A DNA stretch of 64,000 nt from Comamonas thiooxydans (GCF_002157685.2 NZ_AP026738.1:620001-684000), one strand, 5' to 3'; shown: positions 43,933 to 53,337, numbered from the stretch's first letter. Notes: a model not told the origin generated them from the letters alone. Translations and numbers: made by a program.

Positions 43933-44684
43933 ACCGGGAACTGCTGTCCAGATACGCGCCGCGCCCGGGCCGCAAGCCACTGCTGCCCGCGCTAAGTGAT
44001 CGCCAGCAGCTTGCGCTGCTGTGCCGCGTGCTCTCGCGCGAAGGCTATAACGACCATATCGCGGGCCACATCACGCTGCGCCTGGATGACGGCAGCTATC
44101 TGGCCAATCCCTGGGAGCTGACCTGGAGCGAGCTGACGGCTTCGGACATCCTGCGGCTGGATGCACAAGGCCAGATGATCGAGGGCGAGTGGAATATCAC
44201 TCCGGCCATCCGGCTGCACATGGACGTGCATGAAAAGCGCCACGATGTGCGCGTGGTCATCCACAACCATCCCGAATGGAGCTCGGTCTGGTCGGCCACG
44301 GGCAAGGTGCCGCCGGTCTATGACCAGACCTCTGCCCTGGTTGATACCGATCCCGTGGTCTATGACGAATACCGGGGCACGGTGGAGCAGCGTGAGCTGG
44401 GCAATGCCGTAGCCAGCGCACTGGGCCAGAGCAAATGGGCACTGCTGGCCAATCATGGTGCACTGGTGGTGGGCGAGAACCTGCGCCAGGCGCATCTGCG
44501 TGCCATCACGCTGGAGTGGCGCTGCCGCCTGGCCTGGCGGGTACAGGCGCTCGGTGGCGGCACCCCCTTGAGCGATGCCGTGATCCAGGCGACCGGAGCG
44601 CGCACCGACCTCAACGGCTTTCCCTTTCTCTGGGAGGCCATGTGCCGCGAGGAAATCCGCCGCGATTCCCGCGTGCTGGACTAG
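43914..44684 (+). CDS. class II aldolase/adducin family protein
   Basis: This 256-residue protein has the metal-binding motif VVIHNHPEWSS and LANHGALVVG of the class II aldolase/adducin fold, along with GYNDHIAGHITLRLDDG. Enzymes of this fold act as aldolases, epimerases or decarboxylases on hydroxy-acids. It overlaps the dioxygenase gene, so the two products very likely work on successive intermediates. A hairpin lies between it and the dehydrogenase gene. Confidence 0.88.
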   Translation: MRHDGLNRELLSRYAPRPGRKPLLPALSDRQQLALLCRVLSREGYNDHIAGHITLRLDDGSYLANPWELTWSELTASDILRLDAQGQMIEGEWNITPAIRLHMDVHEKRHDVRVVIHNHPEWSSVWSATGKVPPVYDQTSALVDTDPVVYDEYRGTVEQRELGNAVASALGQSKWALLANHGALVVGENLRQAHLRAITLEWRCRLAWRVQALGGGTPLSDAVIQATGARTDLNGFPFLWEAMCREEIRRDSRVLD

Positions 44685-44695
44685 GCCCGCTCTGG

Positions 44696-44720
44696 CTTCC
44701 CGCCCGCTGCGAGCGGGAAG
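44696..44720 (+). promoter_or_regulatory. hairpin after the aldolase gene
   Basis: CTTCCCGC (44696-44703) pairs with GCGGGAAG (44713-44720). No T tract, so read-through into the dehydrogenase gene is likely. Confidence 0.4.
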
Positions 44721-44753
44721 CGAAGACTGCATCGATCTGCCGAAAGCTCTCTT

Positions 44754-45704
44754 ATGTCCATTCATGAATCACCGCTCCCGAAGCGTCCTCGGCTGCTGCT
44801 GCACACGGCGCTGACGCCAGCCATGCGCAAGAGACTGCAGCTGCAGTTCGAGCTGCTTGAGGCCGCTGCGCTTGATAGCTCCCGCAGCAGCTCGCTGTCC
44901 GGCCAGGTGCGCGCCATGCTGTGCAATGCGCAGTCCGTCATCGGTAGCGAGCAGTTGCTGCAGTGGCCTGCACTGGAGCTGATTGTGGTCATGGGCGTGG
45001 GTATGGACGGCATCGATCTCGACGCCGCAGAGCAGATGGGCATCAAGGTGCGCAACACGCCAGCTATCTCCGCCGAAGATATCGCCGATCACACGCTGGC
45101 TTTGCTGCTGGCTGCCGCGCGTGAGATTGTGCAGGCCCATGAGTTTGTGCGACACGGTCGCTGGCTGCGGGGACGGTATCCACCCACCTTGCGCTTTTCG
45201 GGGCAGCGCATGGGCATCGTCGGCCTGGGGCGCATCGGCCGTGCTGTGGCCAGGCGGTCGCAGGCCTTTGATATGTCGATTGCCTATACGGGGCGCGCTC
45301 CCAAGAACGATGTGCCCTACCGCTGGTGTGACAGTGTGCTGGAGCTGGCCGCAGATGTGGATTTTCTCGTGGTCTGCGCCGGCGGCGGTCCTGAAACCCG
45401 AGGCCTGATCAATGCCGAAGTGCTGCAGGCACTGGGCCCGCAGGGCGTGCTGGTGAATGTGGGGCGTGGCTCCATCGTGGATGAAAAAGCGCTTCAGCAG
45501 GCGTTGCAGGAACGCACGATTGCGGCTGCGGCACTTGATGTGTTCGTGCATGAGCCGCAAGTCTCCGAAGCCTTGATGGATCTGCCCAATACGGTGCTGA
45601 CACCGCACATGGCAAGTTCCACACGGCATGGCCTGCAGGCCATGCTTGCGCAGGCCGAGGCGTACCTGCTGGAGCATTTCGGACTGCCCGAAATCACAGA
45701 TTGA
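44754..45704 (+). CDS. D-2-hydroxyacid dehydrogenase
   Basis: This 316-residue NAD(P)-dependent enzyme shows VVMGVGMDGIDLDAAEQMGIKVRNTP, the Rossmann motif MGIVGLGRIGRAVARR, the catalytic Arg in VNVGRGSIVDEKAL, Glu in DVFVHEPQV and His in LTPHMASST. It would interconvert a D-2-hydroxy acid and a 2-keto acid, fitting as the last step after the dioxygenase and aldolase. The ATG at 44754 has no strong ribosome site. Substrate unknown; glyoxylate/hydroxypyruvate-type reductases are the closest group. Confidence 0.88.
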   Translation: MSIHESPLPKRPRLLLHTALTPAMRKRLQLQFELLEAAALDSSRSSSLSGQVRAMLCNAQSVIGSEQLLQWPALELIVVMGVGMDGIDLDAAEQMGIKVRNTPAISAEDIADHTLALLLAAAREIVQAHEFVRHGRWLRGRYPPTLRFSGQRMGIVGLGRIGRAVARRSQAFDMSIAYTGRAPKNDVPYRWCDSVLELAADVDFLVVCAGGGPETRGLINAEVLQALGPQGVLVNVGRGSIVDEKALQQALQERTIAAAALDVFVHEPQVSEALMDLPNTVLTPHMASSTRHGLQAMLAQAEAYLLEHFGLPEITD

Positions 45705-45750
45705 ACCGCCGCAGGTTTGCACCCTTGCTGCAGAGGTTTTTGTGGGGTGC

Positions 45751-45781
45751 TTGACCTTTACATGATGTCAATCTCTACAGT
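45751..45781 (+). promoter_or_regulatory. MerR/CueR-type promoter of copA
   Basis: A -35 TTGACC (45751-45756) and a -10 TACAGT (45776-45781) are separated by 19 bases, the overlong spacer typical of promoters activated by MerR-family proteins. A degenerate dyad, ACCTTTACAT with GATGTCAATCT, fills the spacer. Confidence 0.6.
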
Positions 45782-45807
45782 GGCCTTCAACGTGAATGGA
45801 GAACGCG

Positions 45808-48291
45808 ATGAATGCACTGACCAAAAGCGGAGCCTTTGAGCTGTCTGTCGAAGGAATGACCTGCGCATCCTGCGTGGGCCGGGTGGAGCGGGCGCTCAAG
45901 AAAGTGCCCGGTGTGCAGGAGGCCGTGGTGAATCTGGCCACGGAAAAAGCCAGCCTCACCGTGGCCGATCCGGCGCAGGCTGCGGCCATCCTGCCGCAGG
46001 CCGTGGCGGCGATTGAAAAGGCAGGCTATGCAGTGCCTGCGCAAAGCGTGGATCTGCAGGTGGGCGGCATGACCTGTGCGTCCTGCGTCGGCCGTGTGGA
46101 GCGTGCGCTCAAGAAAGTGCCCGGAGTGCAGGACGCGGTGGTGAATCTCGCGACCGAGCGCGCCAGCGTGCAACTGCAGGGCGACGTGGCGGTGGGCGCC
46201 CTGATCGCGGCGATTGAAAAGGCCGGCTATGAAGCGCAAGCCGTGCAGCGCAACGCTGCCACCACCGGCGAGGACGCCACGGCCCAGCGCCAGGCGCAGG
46301 AGCGCGAATCGCTCAAGCGTTCCCTGATCTTTGCGACCCTGTTCGCACTGCCCGTGTTTCTGCTGGAGATGGGCGGTCACATGGTGCCCGCGTTTCACCA
46401 CTGGATTGCAGGCAGCATCGGCACGCAGAACAGCTGGTACATCCAGTTCGCGCTGACGGCCGTGGTGCTGTTCGGGCCGGGCCGGCGCTTCTTCGAGAAA
46501 GGCGTGCCCGCCCTGCTGCGCGCTGCGCCCGATATGAATTCTCTGGTCGCGGTAGGCACCTCGGCGGCATTCGCCTATTCGGTGGTCGCGACCTTTGTGC
46601 CGCAATGGCTGCCCGCAGGCACCGTGAATGTGTACTTCGAAGCCGCGGCCGTCATCGTCGCGCTGATCCTGCTGGGCCGCTTTCTGGAGGCCCGTGCCAA
46701 GGGCAATACCTCGGAGGCCATTCGCCGCCTGGTGCAGTTGCAGGCCAAGACCGCGCGCGTGCGCAAGGGCGGCCTGGTGCAGGAAATCGACATTGCCCAG
46801 GTGCGTGCCGGCGACCTGATCGAAGTGCGCCCCGGCGAGCGTATTCCCGTCGATGGAGAGGTCATCGAAGGCCGCAGCTTTGTCGACGAATCCATGATCA
46901 GCGGCGAGCCCGTGCCCGTCGAGAAGGCCGAGGGCGCCGAAGTGGTGGGCGGCACAGTCAATCAGAATGGCGCGCTGGCTTTCAGAGCCACCAAGGTGGG
47001 CGCCGATACGCTGCTGGCGCAGATCATCCGCATGGTGGAGCAGGCCCAGGGCAGCAAGCTGCCGATCCAGGCGCTGGTGGACAAGATCACCATGTGGTTT
47101 GTGCCGGCCGTCATGGCGGCGGCCCTGCTGACTTTTGTGATCTGGCTGATCTGGGGCCCCGATCCTGCGCTGAGCTTTGCCCTGGTCAATGCCGTGGCCG
47201 TGCTCATCATTGCCTGCCCCTGCGCCATGGGCCTGGCCACGCCGACTTCCATCATGGTGGGAACCGGGCGTGCCGCGCAAATGGGAGTGTTGCTGCGCAA
47301 GGGCGAGGCACTGCAGCAGCTCAAGGATGCCAGGGTGGTGGCGGTGGACAAGACCGGCACGCTGACCCGTGGCCGTCCCGAACTCACCGACCTGGTGCTG
47401 GCCGACGGCTTCGAGCGCGCTGCCGTGCTGGCGCAGGTGGCTGCCGTGGAAGACCGCAGCGAGCATCCGATTGCGCGCGCCATTGCCGATGCGGCCAAGG
47501 CCGAGGGGCTGGAGGTTCCGGCTATCAGCGACTTCGCATCGGTGACCGGTTTCGGCGTGCGTGCCGTGGTGCTTGGCGATCAGGTGGAGATCGGTGCCGA
47601 CCGGTTCATGCGCGAACTCGGTCTGAGCGTTGACGGTTTTGCGGCCGAGGCCGAGCGCCTGGGCAGTGAAGGCAAGACGCCGCTGTATGCCGCCATCGGC
47701 GGCAAGGTGGCAGCCATGATTGCCGTGGCCGATCCCATCAAACCCACCACCAAGCCCGCGATCGATGCCTTGCACGCTCTGGGCCTGAAGGTGGCCATGA
47801 TTACCGGCGACAACCGCCACACGGCCGAGGCGATCGCCAGGCAACTGGGCATTGACGAGGTGGTGGCAGAGGTCCTGCCCGGCGGCAAGGTCGAGAGCGT
47901 GAAGCGCCTCAAGGCCGAACATGGCACGCTGGCCTATGTGGGTGACGGCATCAACGACGCGCCGGCCCTGGCCGAGGCCGATGTGGGCATCGCCATAGGA
48001 ACGGGCACCGATATCGCCATCGAGGCGGCCGATGTGGTGCTGATGTCGGGCGATCTCTCGGGCGTGCCGAATGCGATTGCGCTGTCCAAGGCCACCATGA
48101 AGAACATTGGCGAGAACCTGTTCTGGGCCTTTGCCTACAACGTGGCGCTGATACCGGTGGCGGCAGGTCTGCTCTATCCGTTCAACGGCATGCTGCTGTC
48201 GCCGGTGTTTGCGGCTGGAGCCATGGCACTGTCCAGCGTATTCGTGCTCTCCAACGCGCTGCGGCTCAAGCGCTTCAAACCGGCTCTCTGA
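45808..48291 (+). CDS. copA: copper-exporting P1B-type ATPase
   Basis: This 827-residue inner-membrane pump has two N-terminal heavy-metal domains, each with MTCASC, nearly identical to each other ([16 protein letters not shown] in both), then eight expected helices. The metal site is CPC in [16 protein letters not shown], the phosphorylated Asp is in [12 protein letters not shown], with [22 protein letters not shown] and [17 protein letters not shown]. It exports Cu(I). GGAG stands six bases before the ATG at 45808; the ATG at 45796 is less likely. The repeated metal domains look like an internal duplication. Confidence 0.95.
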   Translation: MNALTKSGAFELSVEGMTCASCVGRVERALKKVPGVQEAVVNLATEKASLTVADPAQAAAILPQAVAAIEKAGYAVPAQSVDLQVGGMTCASCVGRVERALKKVPGVQDAVVNLATERASVQLQGDVAVGALIAAIEKAGYEAQAVQRNAATTGEDATAQRQAQERESLKRSLIFATLFALPVFLLEMGGHMVPAFHHWIAGSIGTQNSWYIQFALTAVVLFGPGRRFFEKGVPALLRAAPDMNSLVAVGTSAAFAYSVVATFVPQWLPAGTVNVYFEAAAVIVALILLGRFLEARAKGNTSEAIRRLVQLQAKTARVRKGGLVQEIDIAQVRAGDLIEVRPGERIPVDGEVIEGRSFVDESMISGEPVPVEKAEGAEVVGGTVNQNGALAFRATKVGADTLLAQIIRMVEQAQGSKLPIQALVDKITMWFVPAVMAAALLTFVIWLIWGPDPALSFALVNAVAVLIIACPCAMGLATPTSIMVGTGRAAQMGVLLRKGEALQQLKDARVVAVDKTGTLTRGRPELTDLVLADGFERAAVLAQVAAVEDRSEHPIARAIADAAKAEGLEVPAISDFASVTGFGVRAVVLGDQVEIGADRFMRELGLSVDGFAAEAERLGSEGKTPLYAAIGGKVAAMIAVADPIKPTTKPAIDALHALGLKVAMITGDNRHTAEAIARQLGIDEVVAEVLPGGKVESVKRLKAEHGTLAYVGDGINDAPALAEADVGIAIGTGTDIAIEAADVVLMSGDLSGVPNAIALSKATMKNIGENLFWAFAYNVALIPVAAGLLYPFNGMLLSPVFAAGAMALSSVFVLSNALRLKRFKPAL

Positions 48292-48302
48292 AAAGAGGGC
48301 AT

Positions 48303-48338
48303 GGGGTAAGCGCCGGAAGACGTTCTGACGCTTGCCCC
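48303..48338. terminator. hairpin between copA and ribE
   Basis: GGGGTAAGCG (48303-48312) pairs with CGCTTGCCCC (48329-48338), one G-T pair, between two converging genes. No T tract on either side. Confidence 0.45.
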
Positions 48339-48348
48339 GTACCTGGGG

Positions 48349-49056
48349 CTATTGCTTGGGCAGTTGCGGCACATCCACAAAATCGTCCAGGCTCAGACCT
48401 TTTTCCTGCAGCAGGGCTTCGAGCACGGGTTTGAGCCGGCCCAGGCTGGCTTCCACGGTCTCGCGCACGGTATCGACCACCACTTGGGTGCTGCGCTCGA
48501 TCTCGATATTGACCAGATCGCCAACCTTCTTGTCGCCGAACACCGTCATGCGCAGGGTTTCGGGAATCAGCCAGACCTCGAACCAGCCCTCCTTGCGATT
48601 CACCTCGGCCACCGTCAGGCTGGCGCCGTTGACGGCGATATAGCCCTTGGCAAACACATAGGGGCGGAAGGCCTCGGGAATGCCGAAGCGGATCTTGTGA
48701 TTGGTCTCGGTCTGCATCACCTCCAGCAGCGGCGCCATGAAGTCCACATGGCCCGACAAGGGGTGGCCGCCAATCTCGGCACCGTCCTTGGCGGCGCGCT
48801 CCACATTGAGCGTGTCGCCGGCCTTGCAGCTGCCCAGCGTGGTGATGTTCAGGCTTTGCAGCATCACATCAAAGCTGGCGCTGGTAGGCGAGAGGTTTTC
48901 GGTCACCGTCAGGCAGACGCCGTCATGCGAGACGCTGGCGCCAATGGCCAGGTCCTGGCAGAAGCCTTCGGGGAACTCCATGATGAAGGTGCGCAGGCCG
49001 TCCTGGTCGCGCAGCGCGGCAATCTTTGCCACGGCCTGAATGATGCCGGTAAACAC
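48349..49056 (-). CDS. ribE: riboflavin synthase, alpha chain
   Basis: This 235-residue enzyme has the duplicated lumazine-binding domain: MFTGIIQAVAKI ... VSHDGVCLTVT in the first half and FAKGYIAVNGASLTVAEV in the second, and the GHPLSGHVDF segment. It dismutates 6,7-dimethyl-8-ribityllumazine to riboflavin. It is about 25 residues longer at the C-terminus than usual (LEALLQEKGLSLDDFVDVPQ). The start is a GTG whose reverse complement is at 49054-49056. No other rib gene is nearby, and no FMN riboswitch is seen in the 207 bases before it. Confidence 0.95.
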   Translation of the reverse strand: MFTGIIQAVAKIAALRDQDGLRTFIMEFPEGFCQDLAIGASVSHDGVCLTVTENLSPTSASFDVMLQSLNITTLGSCKAGDTLNVERAAKDGAEIGGHPLSGHVDFMAPLLEVMQTETNHKIRFGIPEAFRPYVFAKGYIAVNGASLTVAEVNRKEGWFEVWLIPETLRMTVFGDKKVGDLVNIEIERSTQVVVDTVRETVEASLGRLKPVLEALLQEKGLSLDDFVDVPQLPKQ

Positions 49057-49194
49057 GGGGCAGACTCTCTTATCAACAGGCGGACGCCGGGCGCCGACCT
49101 TGGGTCAAAAAAGCTATTTTGCCTGTGTTCCGCAGAGTGCGGCAAAGCGTCTGCTGCACTGTGAGAAGGGCCGCTTGCTCAGGGACACCGAGGA

Positions 49195-49273
49195 AGGGCC
49201 GCCCCGCACCGAGGGTGTCGTCCCCCTCCGGCGTAGCCAGAGAGGGGGAGGGCGCGAAGCGCCTCAGGGGGTG
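49195..49273. repeat. 79-bp repeat, copy 1
   Basis: It agrees with 50566-50644 at about 70 of 79 positions. Both contain the dyad TCCCCCTC ... GAGGGGGA and a GCGAAGCG loop. Its right end encodes the last two codons and the stop of the reverse-strand beta-helix gene. Confidence 0.75.
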
Positions 49274-50139
49274 AGCGCCGCATTTTCCCAGAAGCCGCTG
49301 ATCAGCGCCTCGGGCTTTTTGAGCGCGCGCACCCAGGCGCAGTCGGGCCAGGCCTGCATCTGCACATTCATGCCGGCAAACACGCCGTAGCCCGGGCCGG
49401 CCGCGATCTCGCCATCGGCCTGCAGGGTCTCGCCGCTGCGGATGCTGCAAGCCGCGCGGATATCGCCCTGGGCCTTGATGCCCCAGCCGGCCTGAATATG
49501 GTTGCCGCACAGAATGCCGTCGTTGCCGGCAATGCCATGGCCTACATCGAGCAGGCCCTGCACCTCGATGGCGCCGCCCGCCTTCAGGCCCTTGCCGCAG
49601 TGCATATCGCCTTGCACCTGCACTTCCTGGCCGATATGGGCATTGCCCTTGAGCTTCACATGGCTGCCGCCGCGCAGCTCCCAGCCGCAGCGCAGGTCTT
49701 CGGCGCGCACCTCGCCCTCGACTTCCACGCTCCAGGCCGCCTTGATGCTGCCGCCGGCCTGGAGCAATTCACCGGCAAAGATGGCGCCGCCGCATTGAAT
49801 TTCCTCGCCCGCTTCCAGCTTGCCCGCGCGTATGCCGCCGCCCGTCTGCAGGCTGCGGCCTACCAGCAGCTGGCCGGGGACGCGCACATCGCCATGCACG
49901 ATCAGGGTGCCGGCATAGACAAAGTTGTCGGCCTCCAGGTGCTCGAGCTCCAGCACGCTGTTGGTGGAGCCGAAGTTCTCCAGCAGCCAGCGTGCATCCT
50001 CCACGCGGCCTGCGGCCACCTGGGTGTCCATGGCTGCCTGGTAGTCGCCGCCGGCCAGGTTGTTGCGCACAAACCAGCGGTAGCCCATGGCACATGGGTT
50101 TTTGCCGCGCAAGAAATTTTGAGTGAGTTCCATGTCCAT
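49264..50139 (-). CDS. bactofilin-like beta-helix protein, function unknown
   Basis: This 291-residue protein starts at the ATG ending at 50139, with GGAGGT five bases upstream. Residues 1-75 are globular (GYRWFVRNNLAGGDYQAAMDTQVAAGRVEDARWLLENFG); from about residue 75 on it is a series of six-residue Gly/Ile/Val/Ala turns such as GGGIRAGKLEAGEEIQCGG and VEVEGEVRAEDLRCG, which predict a beta-helix of about 20 turns. The repeat style recalls bactofilins and the FapA/DUF342 proteins. There is no signal peptide or membrane segment, so it should be cytoplasmic and may polymerise. I do not know its function. Confidence 0.7.
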   Translation of the reverse strand: MDMELTQNFLRGKNPCAMGYRWFVRNNLAGGDYQAAMDTQVAAGRVEDARWLLENFGSTNSVLELEHLEADNFVYAGTLIVHGDVRVPGQLLVGRSLQTGGGIRAGKLEAGEEIQCGGAIFAGELLQAGGSIKAAWSVEVEGEVRAEDLRCGWELRGGSHVKLKGNAHIGQEVQVQGDMHCGKGLKAGGAIEVQGLLDVGHGIAGNDGILCGNHIQAGWGIKAQGDIRAACSIRSGETLQADGEIAAGPGYGVFAGMNVQMQAWPDCAWVRALKKPEALISGFWENAALTP

Positions 50140-50565
50140 GGCTGACCTCCGGAGCGTCCTTTGAGCAAGATGCGGTGCGCGTGACAGTACGGACGCCAAA
50201 GACGTGGACGTACCTCTCCCATGCACCAGGGAAATGCTGTTTGGGAAGGCCGTGCGGAGGAGGTGAGCTGTGTGCTTCAAGCCATCCGCACGGCGGCGGA
50301 AAGCATGGCCGTGACACCGCTCAGGCTCACGAATGCGGTGGGAATGCCATGGCGGCGTGTGTGCAGCGCACGCAGCACGCAGGCACGCGCGGGCAGCTCT
50401 GCGGCAAGGGCAGAGCGGCGCAGGCGGGCAGCGGTGGACAGGTGCAGGCAGGCCATGGGTAAGAAGATATCTGAGCCCCGATTATGCCGCGCGGCCCTGG
50501 CCGGTGCAGCTGGGCTCCCGTATCTCCGTGATTTCATGGCGCTGTGCATGGCCGGGCGCTGCGCA
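50140..50565. other. intergenic region before the beta-helix gene
   Basis: About 425 bases with no supported gene. It holds the beta-helix gene's ribosome site and presumably its promoter; open frames on either strand have no ribosome site and a composition typical of chance frames in GC-rich DNA. Confidence 0.5.
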
Positions 50566-50644
50566 AGGGCCGCCCCGCAGCGTCGGTGCCGTCCCCCTCC
50601 GGCGAAGCCAGAGAGGGGGAAGACGCGAAGCGGCACAGGGGGTG
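50566..50644. repeat. 79-bp repeat, copy 2
   Basis: This is the second copy of the element at 49195-49273. It ends eight bases before the stop codon of the reverse-strand aminotransferase gene, so on that strand it lies in the 3' untranslated end, where its TCCCCCTC/GAGGGGGA stem could protect or end the transcript. Confidence 0.75.
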
Positions 50645-50651
50645 CTTTATC

Positions 50652-51890
50652 TCAGCGGCTTTGTGCTGCGGCCTGACACAGGCGCTCCACCGCCTGCGCG
50701 ATCTGCGGCACCGCGGGCGCGGCAAACGACATGCGCAGCGTGTGCAGGTCGGGGGCGGCAGGATAGAAGGCCTTGCCTGGCACATAGATCACGCCCAGGG
50801 CGACGGCGGCATCGAAGAGCTTTTGCGGATCGATGCGGCGGTCCAGCTCGGCCCAGACGAACATGCCGCCCGCAGGGCGCGAGCAGCGTATGCCGCTGTC
50901 CGGTGCCGCGTCCAGGCCCTGGATCAGGGCCTGCATGCGGCGCTGGTATTCCTGGCGCGCGCGCTGCACGGTAGCCGGGTAGCGCTCGCTGCCCAGATAG
51001 CAGGCAGCGACCGACTGCGTCAGCGGCGAGGTGCACAGATCGGCGGTCTGCTTGGCCACCGTGCAGCGGCGCAGCAGCGGCGCGTCGGCCAGCATCCAGC
51101 CCACGCGCAGCGCGGGGGCCACGGTCTTGGACAGGCTGGACAGATAGATGACAGGGTTGGCGCCGGGCTCGGCCAGCCGCTCGCCCGCGGCGCGCACGGT
51201 GCCCGGCATGGCTTGGGGGACACCGCCGGGCTCGTCGAAGCGCAGCTCGCCATAGGGATCGTCCTCGACCACCCAGAAGCCGTGCTGCCGGGCCAGTTGC
51301 ACCAGGGCTTCGCGGCGCTCCTGCGCCAGCAGCGTGCCGCGCGGGTTGGAGAAGTTCGGCACGGTGTAGAGCAGCTTGGGGCGCTGGCCGGCCGGCAAGG
51401 TGGCCAGCAGATCGGCCAGCGCATCGGTCTGCAGGCCTTGCTCGTCCATGGGAATGGGCAGGATGCGCGCCTGCGCCAGACGCAGGGCCTGCAGCGTGGC
51501 GGGATAGGCGGGCACCTCGACCAGCACCGTGTCGCCGGGCTCGACGAGCACGCGCACCAGCAGGTCAAAGGCCTGCTGCGATCCGGTGGTCACCAGTATG
51601 TCGGCGGCCGTGGCCTGCATGCCGCGCTCGCGCGCCTGCTGCGCCAGGGCCTCGCGCAGTTCGCTCAGGCCTTCGGTGGCGCCATATTGGAGCGCGCCCG
51701 GACCCTGGGCCATGGCCTGCGCGGCGGCCAGGGCCAGGCCCTCGGCATCGAAGAGGCTGGGCGATGGATAGCCACCGGCCAGCGAGATCATGCCGGGGCG
51801 TGAGAGATAGGGAAACAGCTCGCGTATCGGCGATCCCGCAGGCTCGGCAAACACGGCGGCAAAGGGAGCCAGTACGCTGCCCTGACTCAT
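50652..51890 (-). CDS. PLP aminotransferase, probably 2-aminoadipate transaminase
   Basis: This 412-residue fold-type I enzyme has ISLAGGYPSPSLFD, LQYGATEGLSELREAL, ILVTTGSQQAFDLLVRVL, YTVPNFSNPRG, VVEDDPYGELRF and the PLP lysine in YLSSLSKTVAPALRVGWM. It resembles LysN and the catalytic domain of MocR-like proteins but has no HTH. The start overlaps the HglS gene by four bases. Since HglS uses 2-oxoadipate, this enzyme most likely makes it from 2-aminoadipate. The role comes from context; the family is certain. Confidence 0.88.
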   Translation of the reverse strand: MSQGSVLAPFAAVFAEPAGSPIRELFPYLSRPGMISLAGGYPSPSLFDAEGLALAAAQAMAQGPGALQYGATEGLSELREALAQQARERGMQATAADILVTTGSQQAFDLLVRVLVEPGDTVLVEVPAYPATLQALRLAQARILPIPMDEQGLQTDALADLLATLPAGQRPKLLYTVPNFSNPRGTLLAQERREALVQLARQHGFWVVEDDPYGELRFDEPGGVPQAMPGTVRAAGERLAEPGANPVIYLSSLSKTVAPALRVGWMLADAPLLRRCTVAKQTADLCTSPLTQSVAACYLGSERYPATVQRARQEYQRRMQALIQGLDAAPDSGIRCSRPAGGMFVWAELDRRIDPQKLFDAAVALGVIYVPGKAFYPAAPDLHTLRMSFAAPAVPQIAQAVERLCQAAAQSR

Positions 51891-53305
51891 GCCGCAGCTC
51901 CCGACAGCAGCCCGAGAACCTGGGCCCTGGATTGCTGTTCGCTGGCCTCGTACAAGGCGATTTCGTCATGCACGCGGGCGCCCAGTGCGCCCTCGAAGAC
52001 CTGCTGCGCGGCATGGGCCTGGTATTGTTTTTGCTCCTCGCCACCAAGGTTGGACTGGAAGATGCCGGCCGCGCTCACGGGTAGAAAATCCTCATAGGTG
52101 ATCGGCTCGGCCTGCACCAGCCCCTTGTCGATCAGCGCTTCCAGGTCTGCCTCGGCAGGGTTTTGGGCAAGCGCGGCCTGAGCCTGCCCGGTCAGCCGGT
52201 AGCGGTAGAAAGCCAGACCCTGTCGGCGCAGTTGCTCGTGCGTGTCGGGAAACTGCGTGAAGACCTGCTGCAGACGGTGCGCGTAGTCGGGCGCGGCACT
52301 GCCCGCGCTGTCTATGCCGCGTACCAGACCCAGCAGCTCGTCGTACAGGGCGCGGCCCTTGCGCGTCAGCGCGACGCCGCGCTGCTCGATCTCGCCAAAG
52401 CGGGCGGTATGGGCGCCGGCACTGTCCGCGTTGGCGTCGGCATCGGTAAAGCGTACGGCTTCCTTGAGCGCCTTGAAGCTGGTCTGGCGCAGCAGGATGG
52501 GGCAGGCGCGCTGCGGCGGGCCTTCGACCACATCCTTGGCATCCATGCCGCGCGCGGGCATATCGGCCTGGGCCAGGTCGATGTCCAGCGTGCGTGGCGT
52601 CAGATGGTTGATGTGGGGTCCCTTGAAGCACACCACATCGGCCACCAGTCGGTGGGCTTTCTGCAGCGCGTTGTAGGTGGCGGCGTCCACGGTGGCGTCG
52701 CTGTGCCAGCGGAAGGTCTCCAGGGCCTGCTGCACAAAGGCGTCGGCGTCGCTGCTGTCCAGGCCGCCGTCACGCTCGGCCTGGGCAATGAGCTCCAGTG
52801 CGCGCGGCGTGAAGATGCGACGGCGCAGGAGGATCTCGGCGGCCTGCGCGCGCAGCGCCTCATCGGCGATCAGCTCCAGGCGCAGCAGCGAGGTGAAGAC
52901 GCGAAATGGATTGGCCAGCAGCGCCTCGTCATGCACGGGGCGAAAGGCCGTGGAGTGCACGGGAACACCGGCCACCGACAGGTCGTAATAGCCCACGGGC
53001 TCCATGCCCATCACGGCGAACAGGCGGCGCAGCGTGGCCAGTTCCTCGGCCGTGCCCACGCGGATGGCGCCATGGCGCTCCACATCCAGGCGCTCGAGCT
53101 CGCCGCTGCTGCTCATGCGCTGGCGCAGCTCCAGATCGGCCTGCAGCGTCAGAGCGTTGACATCGGCCACCAGGTCGATCAGCGTGCCGTACTGCGGCAC
53201 TTCCTTGCGGTACATCTCGGACATGGCGCGCGAGAAGCGCGTGCGGATCTCGTTGGAGGAGACAAATCGGGCAGCGGTGGAAGAGGCGTGGGGCGTGGCG
53301 CTCAT
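51887..53305 (-). CDS. hglS: 2-oxoadipate dioxygenase/decarboxylase (DUF1338, HglS)
   Basis: This 472-residue protein belongs to DUF1338. In Pseudomonas putida, HglS converts 2-oxoadipate to D-2-hydroxyglutarate in D-lysine catabolism using a mononuclear iron. The likely ligands here are His78 (ERHGAIRVG), His234 (GPHINHLTPR) and Glu305 (ARFGEIEQRG), with spacing that agrees with the three known ligands. It is the first gene of a two-gene operon with the aminotransferase, divergent from a LysR gene, with a hairpin in its leader. Confidence 0.9.
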   Translation of the reverse strand: MSATPHASSTAARFVSSNEIRTRFSRAMSEMYRKEVPQYGTLIDLVADVNALTLQADLELRQRMSSSGELERLDVERHGAIRVGTAEELATLRRLFAVMGMEPVGYYDLSVAGVPVHSTAFRPVHDEALLANPFRVFTSLLRLELIADEALRAQAAEILLRRRIFTPRALELIAQAERDGGLDSSDADAFVQQALETFRWHSDATVDAATYNALQKAHRLVADVVCFKGPHINHLTPRTLDIDLAQADMPARGMDAKDVVEGPPQRACPILLRQTSFKALKEAVRFTDADANADSAGAHTARFGEIEQRGVALTRKGRALYDELLGLVRGIDSAGSAAPDYAHRLQQVFTQFPDTHEQLRRQGLAFYRYRLTGQAQAALAQNPAEADLEALIDKGLVQAEPITYEDFLPVSAAGIFQSNLGGEEQKQYQAHAAQQVFEGALGARVHDEIALYEASEQQSRAQVLGLLSGAAA

Positions 53306-53337
53306 GACGAAACAGAAGGGTCTTGGGTTTGTGGGAT

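Noticed and set aside
45787..47922. 711-codon reverse-strand frame opposite copA
   Set aside because: His/Gly-rich translation typical of antisense frames, no domain; copA is certain.
49057..49194. FMN riboswitch before ribE
   Set aside because: The space is short and none of the conserved RFN-element stems were recognised.
50221..50676. 151-codon forward frame between the beta-helix and aminotransferase genes
   Set aside because: Ends across a repeat and into the opposite gene; Arg/Ala-rich chance composition.
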